A stretch of DNA of 64,000 nt from Methanomassiliicoccaceae archaeon (GTDB lineage: Archaea; Thermoplasmatota; Thermoplasmata; Methanomassiliicoccales; Methanomethylophilaceae), in assembly GCA_034928305.1 (NCBI GenBank), contig JAYFOZ010000001.1, forward strand, positions 1 to 64,000, read 5' to 3'. The notes beneath the pieces were generated by a model. It worked only from the letters and a program-made list of their open reading frames with translations, searched no databases and was not told where the DNA came from. Both the position numbers and the translations under genes were made by a program. Of this stretch, positions 56,526 to 62,913 are shown piece after piece. Each line of letters starts with the position of its first letter. The first letter of the stretch is position 1.

Positions 56526-56948
56526 TCAGGTGCCTCCGAAGTGCTCTCTCAGAATGAGCCTGGTCCTCGTGCTGAGGGTGTTGTCATAGCGGCGTACCCT
56601 CTCGATTATATCGTTAAGCTGCGAAGAAGATTCGACGTCCACGATAGCGATGATGTCCTGGTCCCCGGTCACCTCGAAAACTTCGGTGACGCCCTCGTAT
56701 CCCGCAAGCTCCCTCGCGATCTTCTCGGTGTCCGTGTTCACACTTATGCGTATCTCGACAAGTGCCTTCACGTTCCTTGAGCTGGTCTTGATCGTGAATC
56801 CGCGGATCAGCCCCTCCTCGGTCATTCTGTGGACCCTGCTTCTGATGGTCCCCTCTGATACGCCGAGCTGACTGGCGATTTCCACGAAAGGACATCTCGA
56901 GTCCTTCTTGAGCATTTCGATTATGCGCTTGTCAAGATTATCTACCAT
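56526..56948 (-). CDS. Lrp/AsnC-family transcriptional regulator of the lysine operon
   Basis: 140 residues: N-terminal helix-turn-helix (VEIASQLGVSEGTIRSRVH, about residues 22-40) and C-terminal RAM/ACT-like effector domain (VTEVFEVTGDQDIIAIV). It is the first gene of the lysine operon, directly before dapA, so it most likely senses lysine and controls its own operon, as LysM does in Sulfolobus. A perfect 14-bp palindrome lies in its promoter. Confidence 0.9.
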   Translation of the reverse strand: MVDNLDKRIIEMLKKDSRCPFVEIASQLGVSEGTIRSRVHRMTEEGLIRGFTIKTSSRNVKALVEIRISVNTDTEKIARELAGYEGVTEVFEVTGDQDIIAIVDVESSSQLNDIIERVRRYDNTLSTRTRLILREHFGGT

Positions 56949-56998
56949 AAAGCTACACCTTACTGATTTCGTAACGGTATTGCGCTAAGCATAATTTA

Positions 56999-57012
56999 AC
57001 TATTTAAATAGT
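56999..57012 (-). promoter_or_regulatory. Palindromic TATA/operator of the lrp-dap operon
   Basis: ACTATTTAAATAGT, a perfect 14-bp palindrome about 50 nt upstream of the lrp start. It contains a TATA-like TATTTAAATA and could serve both as promoter and as regulator site. Confidence 0.5.
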
Positions 57013-57050
57013 CGGAATCCGCCGATAATATAACGAAAATCATAAGAATC

Positions 57051-57710
57051 TCAGATGTCGGTGATGCCGTTCTCGCCGATGCGGTACGTAGCGCAACGGC
57101 CCTCGGGAAGACTGCGGTGTTTAACGATGACCGCGGACCTGACCCCGCTCCCCCGGGGCTCCAATCTGATTATGGTTTTCGCGTTGTGCCGCAGCGTGTG
57201 GCCTCCCAGGAACTCGATCCCCCCGTTCATCATGTTGGAATACACCTGGGACGTCACGATCACAGGCACATCCGATTTCCGTGCCGTCTCCGTGAGAAGC
57301 TCGGTCTGTCTGATGAAGTCGTTCCTAACCAGAGGGTCGTCGTGGTTCAGACGGTAGAAGCCGGTGAGCGAGTCGACTATGATAAGTCCCAGCGCCCCGC
57401 GGGCCTCGGCCATGCGCGATATCTTGGTCACTCTGTCGCTCTGCTCATCGAAGCTGTGGACCTGGAAGACCAGCAGGCCCTTCAGGAGCTCCTCGCCGCC
57501 GAATATCTGGGATACGCGGTCGTAAGATATCCCTTCGGTATCGATCAGCGCTACTTTCTTGCCTTCCTTGAGGACGTTGTAGGCCATCTGCAGGCAGATA
57601 TTGGTCTTACCCGTGCCTGCCACGCCGTAGACGAGCGTCAGGCTGCCGGATTCTATTCCGCCTCCCAGAAGATCGTCTACAGATTGGCTTCCCAAGGGTA
57701 CGCGCTTCAC
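57051..57710 (-). CDS. radB: RadB, RecA-family recombination paralogue
   Basis: 219 residues. Walker A GVAGTGKT (about residues 29-36) and Walker B LGLIIVDSLTGFYRL; lacks the N-terminal domain of RadA, as RadB does. Mediator of RadA in homologous recombination. Separate from the lrp operon by about 100 nt. Confidence 0.94.
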   Translation of the reverse strand: MKRVPLGSQSVDDLLGGGIESGSLTLVYGVAGTGKTNICLQMAYNVLKEGKKVALIDTEGISYDRVSQIFGGEELLKGLLVFQVHSFDEQSDRVTKISRMAEARGALGLIIVDSLTGFYRLNHDDPLVRNDFIRQTELLTETARKSDVPVIVTSQVYSNMMNGGIEFLGGHTLRHNAKTIIRLEPRGSGVRSAVIVKHRSLPEGRCATYRIGENGITDI

Positions 57711-57749
57711 GGATTCTCAAATGCCCGACCGTTATTAAGTGTTTCTGAA

Positions 57750-58427
57750 TCACCGTGTCTCGGGCTCGGGCAGCAGAGGCAGGAACGCTTCGACCATCCG
57801 CAGCAGAGACATCGATTGGACCACTATCCTGCCCGGGCCGGTGAGAGTGGTTATGTAAGGCCCATCCTTGCCGCGGAAAGTGCTCTTGAGGTCCTTGTCC
57901 ACATCGATCCTGTACTTCACGGACATCTCCCAGGCGACCGCCTTATCGGTGGCCACGGTGAACTCCTCCCCCTTCTGCAATGCGAAAACATTATAGTCGC
58001 CCAGCGAGAAAAGGAACAGCATGCCCTTGCCGCTGAACTTGGCAAGTACCAGGCCATCATCGCCGAACGCGCTGCCCAGTTTCTTCTGGTACTCCTGTTC
58101 GATCCTGACTGTGGGCTGGCAAGCAACGAACGCGTCCTTCTGGGCCACCCAGCCCATGCCTTCGATGTTTATGTCCATCATCTTCCCAGGCAGACGGCCG
58201 CCGAGCCCCAGGGTTCCCATGCCCTTCCTGGGGCCGTAGCTCACAGTGTCGATGGACGACCCGCCTATGGCCTTCCTGATGCCGCCGATAACTCCGCCGC
58301 CGTTCTTGCCGACCTCGAAGTCGCCGCGTGAGTATGCTACGGAACCCGCGACGACCTCGAGCGATTCCCCCTCGCTCATGATCACGTTCGCAAACTGCAG
58401 ATTGTCGCCGCTGAATTCGTATCTCAT
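57750..58427 (-). CDS. AIM24-family (TIGR00266-like) protein
   Basis: 225 residues with repeated glycine-rich beta segments (SGDNLQFANVIMSEGESL at the start; TTLTGPGRIVVQSMSLL at the end). The family has a beta-prism-like fold and is found in bacteria, archaea and mitochondria; exact role unclear. A paralogue lies at 60027-60707. Such genes often sit near SPFH/zinc-ribbon proteins like those at 2.8-7.4 kb. Confidence 0.85.
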   Translation of the reverse strand: MRYEFSGDNLQFANVIMSEGESLEVVAGSVAYSRGDFEVGKNGGGVIGGIRKAIGGSSIDTVSYGPRKGMGTLGLGGRLPGKMMDINIEGMGWVAQKDAFVACQPTVRIEQEYQKKLGSAFGDDGLVLAKFSGKGMLFLFSLGDYNVFALQKGEEFTVATDKAVAWEMSVKYRIDVDKDLKSTFRGKDGPYITTLTGPGRIVVQSMSLLRMVEAFLPLLPEPETR

Positions 58428-58460
58428 TTTTCCCCGGTTGAAATCGGGATTCGATATTAA

Positions 58461-58468
58461 TTATATAC
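58461..58468 (+). promoter_or_regulatory. TATA box of bud32-rdgB
   Basis: TTATATAC lies 22 nt before the bud32 ATG, with no ribosome binding site in between: leaderless initiation likely. Confidence 0.55.
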
Positions 58469-58490
58469 GCAATGGCGGACATCAGCCGAC

Positions 58491-59108
58491 ATGGACGTCC
58501 AGATCGCAGTGGGAGCAGAGGCCGTGGTCACGGCATCAGAATTTCTCGGCAGGAAGGCGGTTGTAAAGACCAGGGTCCCCAAGGGATACAGGCACGGCGA
58601 CCTCGACCTCCGCATCCGTTCTTCAAGGACCAGGAACGAGGTCCGGGTCATGCGCAGTGCCAGATCTGAAAATGTAAGGACACCTGTGATATACGATGTG
58701 GACATGTCCGAATGCAGCATCACGATGGAGTTCATAGAAGGTTCGAGGGTCAAGGAGCTGCTCGACGGCGCCCCGTCGTCCTCCGAAGGCGTATGCCGCA
58801 TGATAGGAGAGGTTCTGGCAGAAATGCATAACCGCGGTATCTCCCACGGCGATTTCACCACATCCAACATGATACTCATGAAGGACGGAAAGCTCTGCAT
58901 TATAGATTTTTCACTGGGCGGCATCAACGTCGGAATCGAGGAGATGGGCGTGGACATACGTCTGCTTCAGAGGGCATTTTCCTCCGCGCATTCCGCCGTA
59001 GAAGGCGGCTTCGAAGCGGTAATGGACGCATACGTAAATAAAAAAACAGATGCCGGCACCGTGATGAGCAAAGTCGAGGAGATCAGGAACAGGGCGCGTT
59101 ATACATGA
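58491..59108 (+). CDS. bud32: Bud32 (PRPK) KEOPS kinase
   Basis: 205 residues, small atypical kinase. Ile/Lys motif KAVVKTRVPKGYRH, catalytic loop ISHGDFTTSNMILM and metal loop CIIDFSLGG. KEOPS ATPase subunit that regulates Kae1. Encoded as a stand-alone protein about 38 kb from kae1. Overlaps rdgB by 4 nt. Confidence 0.94.
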   Translation: MDVQIAVGAEAVVTASEFLGRKAVVKTRVPKGYRHGDLDLRIRSSRTRNEVRVMRSARSENVRTPVIYDVDMSECSITMEFIEGSRVKELLDGAPSSSEGVCRMIGEVLAEMHNRGISHGDFTTSNMILMKDGKLCIIDFSLGGINVGIEEMGVDIRLLQRAFSSAHSAVEGGFEAVMDAYVNKKTDAGTVMSKVEEIRNRARYT

Positions 59109-59662
59109 AACTTAAAGTCATAACTTCGAATCCGGGCAAGGTTGCCGAATATCAGAGCGAATTCGCGCATCTGGGTATAGAGATGGAGCACTATCCGTTC
59201 CCATACGACGAGGTTCAGACGGCAGACCTCGAAGAGGTGGTCAGGAAGGGCATGCTGGCTATACGCTCCGGGGGCATAACGGATTTCATAATAGACGATA
59301 CGGGGCTGTTCATAGATGCGCTCAAAGGGTTCCCGGGAGTGTGGTCGGCATACGTCCAGAAGACGATAGGAAATCCGGGCATACTCAGGCTGATGGAAGG
59401 TGCAAGCGACCGCGGGGCCGAGTTCAGGACATGCATCGGATGCGATATCGGGGGAGAGACGATAGTCGTTACCGGCGTATGCAGGGGAAAAATAACGGAA
59501 GAAGAGCGTGGCGCGGAGGGATTCGGCTATGATCCGATATTCACGCACGACGGGGTCCGCACATTCTCGGAATTGCCGCTGGACGAGAAAAATTCGATAT
59601 CCCATCGCGGGAACGCGGCGCGGATGCTTGCGGAGGAAATGATAAAGCGCCGCCCCGCCTGA
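59105..59662 (+). CDS. XTP/dITP pyrophosphatase (RdgB/HAM1)
   Basis: 185 residues. TSNPGKVAEYQSEF at the N-terminus, DDTGLFIDALKGFPGVWSAY and EEERGAEGFGYDPIF are family hallmarks. Removes non-canonical purine nucleotides. Pairing with Bud32 is common in archaea. Confidence 0.94.
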   Translation: MKLKVITSNPGKVAEYQSEFAHLGIEMEHYPFPYDEVQTADLEEVVRKGMLAIRSGGITDFIIDDTGLFIDALKGFPGVWSAYVQKTIGNPGILRLMEGASDRGAEFRTCIGCDIGGETIVVTGVCRGKITEEERGAEGFGYDPIFTHDGVRTFSELPLDEKNSISHRGNAARMLAEEMIKRRPA

Positions 59663-59684
59663 GCGGGACGGCTTGGTTCAGCGT

Positions 59685-60017
59685 TTATTTGTTCTCTTCT
59701 TCCTCATCGTCCTCTGACGATTTCTCCTTGACGGATTTGACTCCCTTAAGGTCGTAGGAAACGTCCTTCTGGTAGGACTCGCCCTTGTAGGCGTACATCG
59801 GAACCGCGATTATGATCATCACGACATAGATTATCACTATGACGGCCACCGCCGCACCGAGGATCATAAGCCCGACCTTGAGCAGGGATTCCAGTACGCC
59901 CGGGAAAGTCAGCGCGTAGGCCGCCAGGGCTATGAGGACGACCACGGCCGCCACCAGTGCCAATAAAAGCAGCGCCGAGGGCCCCGTTTTCTTTTTCTGT
60001 AAGTTGGATGCATCCAT
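59685..60017 (-). CDS. Small two-helix membrane protein
   Basis: 110 residues; two hydrophobic segments (about 17-42 and 50-76), then an acidic and lysine-rich soluble tail (VKEKSSEDDEEEENK). Lies 9 nt after the AIM24-like gene, so probably co-transcribed and perhaps anchoring it. No family recognised. Confidence 0.7.
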   Translation of the reverse strand: MDASNLQKKKTGPSALLLLALVAAVVVLIALAAYALTFPGVLESLLKVGLMILGAAVAVIVIIYVVMIIIAVPMYAYKGESYQKDVSYDLKGVKSVKEKSSEDDEEEENK

Positions 60018-60026
60018 TTAAATCAC

Positions 60027-60707
60027 TCATCCCTTGTTCGGAAGATACGGTGCGATCGACATGGCCAGTTCTCCGACGGTCATGGACTGTATGATTATTT
60101 TTCCGGGTCCGGTCAGGGTGGTGACGAACAGGCCCTCTCCGCCGAAAAGAACGTTCTTCACTCCGCCGACCGAAGTGATGTCATAATTGACGGACTCCTC
60201 CCATCCGACGGCGTTGGCCGTCGATACCTTGTACATCTCTCCAGGTTTCAGATCCACGACGTTGAAGTCTCCGCAGGCCGAAGCCCATGCGACGCCGCTG
60301 CCGCTTATCCTCTGCAATATGAGCCCCTCTCCGCCGAAGAACACGCTGCCCAGCTTCTTCTGGAACGCTATGTCGATATCGACGGACGGCTGGGATGCGA
60401 TGTACGCGGACCTCTGGAGTATCCAGTTCTTGCCCGGTACGACCTTCAGGTCGATGATCTTTCCCGGAACGTTGCCACCGAGTCCGACCACACCTGTCCC
60501 GCCCTCGGTCGTGAAGGTAACCAGGAAGAGCGATGCGCCGGAAACAGATCTCTTAAGTCCCTTCCACAGCCCGCCGTCCATGTTGGTGTCCATACGGGTG
60601 TTGCCGCTCATGTATTTCATATTGCCAGGCGTGGCCCGTATGGCCTCGCCCGGTTGCAGTTCTATGTTGGCGAACTGCAGGTTGTCTCCTGTGATCGTAT
60701 ATTTCAG
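60027..60707 (-). CDS. AIM24-family protein, apparently starting at CTG
   Basis: About 226 residues. Paralogue of the 57750-58427 product: both start with a hydrophobic residue then (K/R)Y...GDNLQFAN. The part before the first ATG (60620) encodes this conserved N-terminus in frame, and the codon aligned with the paralogue's ATG is CTG at 60705-60707. GGAGG stands 7 nt upstream. Using the ATG would delete the first 29 residues. The C-terminus has TTLTGPGKIIIQSMTV, as in the paralogue. Confidence 0.85.
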   Translation of the reverse strand: MKYTITGDNLQFANIELQPGEAIRATPGNMKYMSGNTRMDTNMDGGLWKGLKRSVSGASLFLVTFTTEGGTGVVGLGGNVPGKIIDLKVVPGKNWILQRSAYIASQPSVDIDIAFQKKLGSVFFGGEGLILQRISGSGVAWASACGDFNVVDLKPGEMYKVSTANAVGWEESVNYDITSVGGVKNVLFGGEGLFVTTLTGPGKIIIQSMTVGELAMSIAPYLPNKG

Positions 60708-60823
60708 AGTATGGCCTCCGCACCAACATCAGCACGTGCGGATAAAAAGACGACGCAAGGGCCAAAAAATCAATACCCAGAAATCAGCGATATAATTATT
60801 AACGAAACGACAATCACAGCCCA

Positions 60824-60896
60824 GGGACTGTGGGCTAGCCTGGTATACTTGTGGCTTTGGGAGCCATTGACCCCGGTTCAAATCCGGGCAGTCCCA
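60824..60896 (+). tRNA. tRNA-Pro (TGG)
   Basis: Acceptor GGGACTG/CAGTCCC, anticodon stem GTGGC/GCCAT with loop TTTGGGA, so anticodon TGG (proline). The T arm is CCCGG-TTCAAAT-CCGGG. Unlike the other four tRNAs here, the 3' CCA is not encoded: the genome reads ACCT. Confidence 0.93.
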
Positions 60897-61001
60897 CCTA
60901 TCGCATCCGGCAGGTCCGACCTTCATTCCTGTAGACCATATGGTTCCTCTGCGATGCCCCTCGACGATAATTTTATACGCGAATAAACAGTGTGAAGGGG
61001 C

Positions 61002-61319
61002 ATGAGCGAGTGCAATATAGACGTGCAGCCCGGAGTGTGCAGACTCAGGACGAAGATAAAAGCGGTAACCAACGACGAGTGGAAGGTCGTATTCGAAGTG
61101 GAGAGCGAGTGCCCCAACGTACGCAAGATGGCATCGTCCCTGGGGCCGTTGGACCCGATGCAGAACGTGGGGGTCAAGCTATCGGAATCGGACATCTACA
61201 GGAAAGCCGACGAAACGATAGTCCACACAGCATGCCCGGTCCCCTGTGCGTTCCTGAAGGCGATCGAGGTCGCTTCGGACATGGGGCTCAAGCGGGATGT
61301 GACGATCGAGATCAAGTGA
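61002..61319 (+). CDS. Small cysteine-containing protein, DUF6951-like
   Basis: 105 residues. Pattern VQPGVCRLRTKI at the N-terminus, a middle SECPNVRKMA, and TACPVPCAFLKAIEVASDMG near the end; this layout of cysteines recalls a small anaerobe/methanogen family (DUF6951). It may bind a metal or cluster. Next gene starts 1 nt after the stop. Confidence 0.6.
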   Translation: MSECNIDVQPGVCRLRTKIKAVTNDEWKVVFEVESECPNVRKMASSLGPLDPMQNVGVKLSESDIYRKADETIVHTACPVPCAFLKAIEVASDMGLKRDVTIEIK

Positions 61320-61320
61320 C

Positions 61321-61692
61321 ATGCCCGGATGTTACAGCTGTTCTCCGACGTCGGAAAAGATGTCTGCATTCGTGCGGGGCCCAGATGGCGGGGCGATCAC
61401 CGGAAAGAGGCGCATGGGGCGCAACTCGTTGGTGGACGACGTCGCCGACCTCGCGGAACGCGCATATCCCGGATCGAAGGTAATAAGGGTAAAAGGAGTT
61501 CCGCCAGAAGGACTCCCCGTGTTTCTGGAGCGGGAGATGGTCGGCGGCGACTGCGTGATCATCTATTCCGTAATGGACCATCCGGACTGGGAGGAGGCCG
61601 TGCGTTCCGCCGCGAAGGGGCCGACGCGCGTGTACTGCGGGCAGGACCTGTGCCATCAGGTGCCGGCATGTTTTAAGAAGATATTCCGGTGA
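61321..61692 (+). CDS. Small cysteine-containing hypothetical protein
   Basis: 123 residues. Cysteines cluster at both ends (GCYSC at residues 3-7; CGQDLCHQVPAC near the C-terminus), with a mixed alpha/beta middle. It directly follows the DUF6951-like gene, so both may act together. No family recognised. Confidence 0.6.
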   Translation: MPGCYSCSPTSEKMSAFVRGPDGGAITGKRRMGRNSLVDDVADLAERAYPGSKVIRVKGVPPEGLPVFLEREMVGGDCVIIYSVMDHPDWEEAVRSAAKGPTRVYCGQDLCHQVPACFKKIFR

Positions 61693-62118
61693 TCGGGCCG
61701 AGCCTATGAAGAGGGCCCCCGTATCCTTATGCGAACGCCCCCGCCCCCGCAGAAGTCTAAGCAATCTACGGATTGTAGGGCGCGGACATATATCTTGAAA
61801 ACAAACCAAAGATCATCGAGGGCCCTCTGTTTCATAAAAATATCTATTTAACTCCTTAGAGGACGCGTAATGGACGGTCCGGAAGGCTGCGGACCAGGAT
61901 GCCGACAAGGTCTTTTTTGGCGAGAGGACCTCGTTTTGTTAGCATTTACGTTACTGGTAATTTCATTTCAAACCATAACAGCTATAACACATATAACGTT
62001 ATATCTTTAATATCAAGGAAATGGCATATCATAAATGCAAGAGAACTTGAGACGATGCAGGACCGGGCGTAGGCCGGCGGCATACGAAAAGAGGTCGAGT
62101 CTTGTAGGAAGGGGAATG
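61693..62118 (+). other. Gene-free stretch with a possible small structured RNA
   Basis: No convincing ORF. Hairpin GGTCCG...CGGACC (61876-61881 with 61890-61895), then TCTTTTTTGG, then CGAG...CTCG (61921-61924 with 61930-61933) followed by TTTTGTT. A TATTTAACT box lies about 30 nt before the first hairpin. This could be a short non-coding RNA with its terminator. The right part (61940-62035) is AT-rich. Confidence 0.3.
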
Positions 62119-62436
62119 ATGCTGGATACTGCAAGAATGGCATTTGAAAAAGTAGTTAAAAACATCAGGCGCGAATTCGATTTTATGAATGAACTCATAA
62201 ATGAAACCCAAGGAAAGTGTAACGACATCATGAGAGGAGGTTTCGATGACGACATGTACGAGCTCCTGTACTCGATGATGGCGGCATCCAACCTCGCGAG
62301 AAAATGGATGATGAAGATGAACAGATTAGATATTCCCGAGCTCCTAATAGATGAATATGATAAACTGATTCCTGCTATAGATGAGATACTGGAGTTTGGA
62401 AAAACACGTCTCGGGAGGACCGAATTTGTTCTTTAA
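62119..62436 (+). CDS. Helical hypothetical protein upstream of cas9
   Basis: 105 residues from ATG 62119 (AGGAAGG 6 nt upstream); the ORF can be extended to ATG 62035, but the added part is low-quality. Mostly alpha-helical, with MNELINETQGKCNDIM and a long C-terminal helix (IDEILEFGKTRLG). Neither a Cas protein nor a family that I recognise. Lower GC than the core genes. Confidence 0.6.
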   Translation: MLDTARMAFEKVVKNIRREFDFMNELINETQGKCNDIMRGGFDDDMYELLYSMMAASNLARKWMMKMNRLDIPELLIDEYDKLIPAIDEILEFGKTRLGRTEFVL

Positions 62437-62743
62437 CTCCGCAACCAGCACGCAACGGAGTAGATGTTCGGCCATCTTTCCTGCCATCTTTCTCATCGGG
62501 ACCGCATATGATCGGCGGCCAATGCGCGGGCGAATGGGAAGGTCGCATAGAATGCAGGCGATATATGCAGATATGTTTCGAAAGCCATCGATGTCTGATG
62601 AAAAATATGCTTTGAAGGAAGGAGGTCGATCAGCGTGGTCCATTCACAGTTCAGTGCACGATTTTTTCAATAGAACAAGAGGGGAGCAATTTCCACTCTT
62701 CACTGAAAATCACAAATATCTTTAGCCAGCGTATAAGATTCAC
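62437..62743. other. Gene-free stretch before the putative tracrRNA
   Basis: About 300 nt. ORFs of 99 and 114 codons on the two strands overlap each other and the 3' end of the previous gene, and neither looks like a protein. No CRISPR repeat copy is visible. May be relic sequence at the edge of the CRISPR locus. Confidence 0.4.
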
Positions 62744-62890
62744 GCAAAAACATTTAAGGCAAAACAAGTGCTGTTGATTACGTCAGCGGTTGCACGACAT
62801 GATATCCCGCCAAGTGCGGAGTCCCGAGGGACGGATTCGGCTATGCCTTATTTGAACTCGTGTTGACACCAGACCATGGCGATCATCGGT
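62744..62890 (-). ncRNA. Putative tracrRNA of the type II CRISPR system
   Basis: On the minus strand, a likely anti-repeat (about 62849-62886) runs into GAGTTCAAATAAGGC, closely like the AGTTaAAATAAGGC core of known tracrRNAs. Then come small hairpins: GGC-ATA-GCC (62839-62847), GTCC...GGAC (62821-62832), CCGC...GCGG (62807-62819) and GCTG...CAGC (62770-62787). A TGTTTTTGCG run near 62744 could end the transcript. It is divergent from cas9. Ends are approximate; identified by pattern alone. Confidence 0.65.
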
Positions 62891-62913
62891 TAAAAAGTTA
62901 TGGGAGATTCAAT

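Noticed and set aside
57117-58331. 404-codon open frame on the plus strand
   Set aside because: It spans radB and the AIM24-like gene in antisense, and both of those match known families.
62381-62725. 114-codon ORF before the tracrRNA
   Set aside because: It overlaps the previous gene in another frame, has no good start site, and its composition is not protein-like.
62760-62890. tracrRNA on the plus strand (same direction as cas9)
   Set aside because: The conserved AGTTCAAATAAGGC core and the order of hairpins after it appear only on the minus strand.
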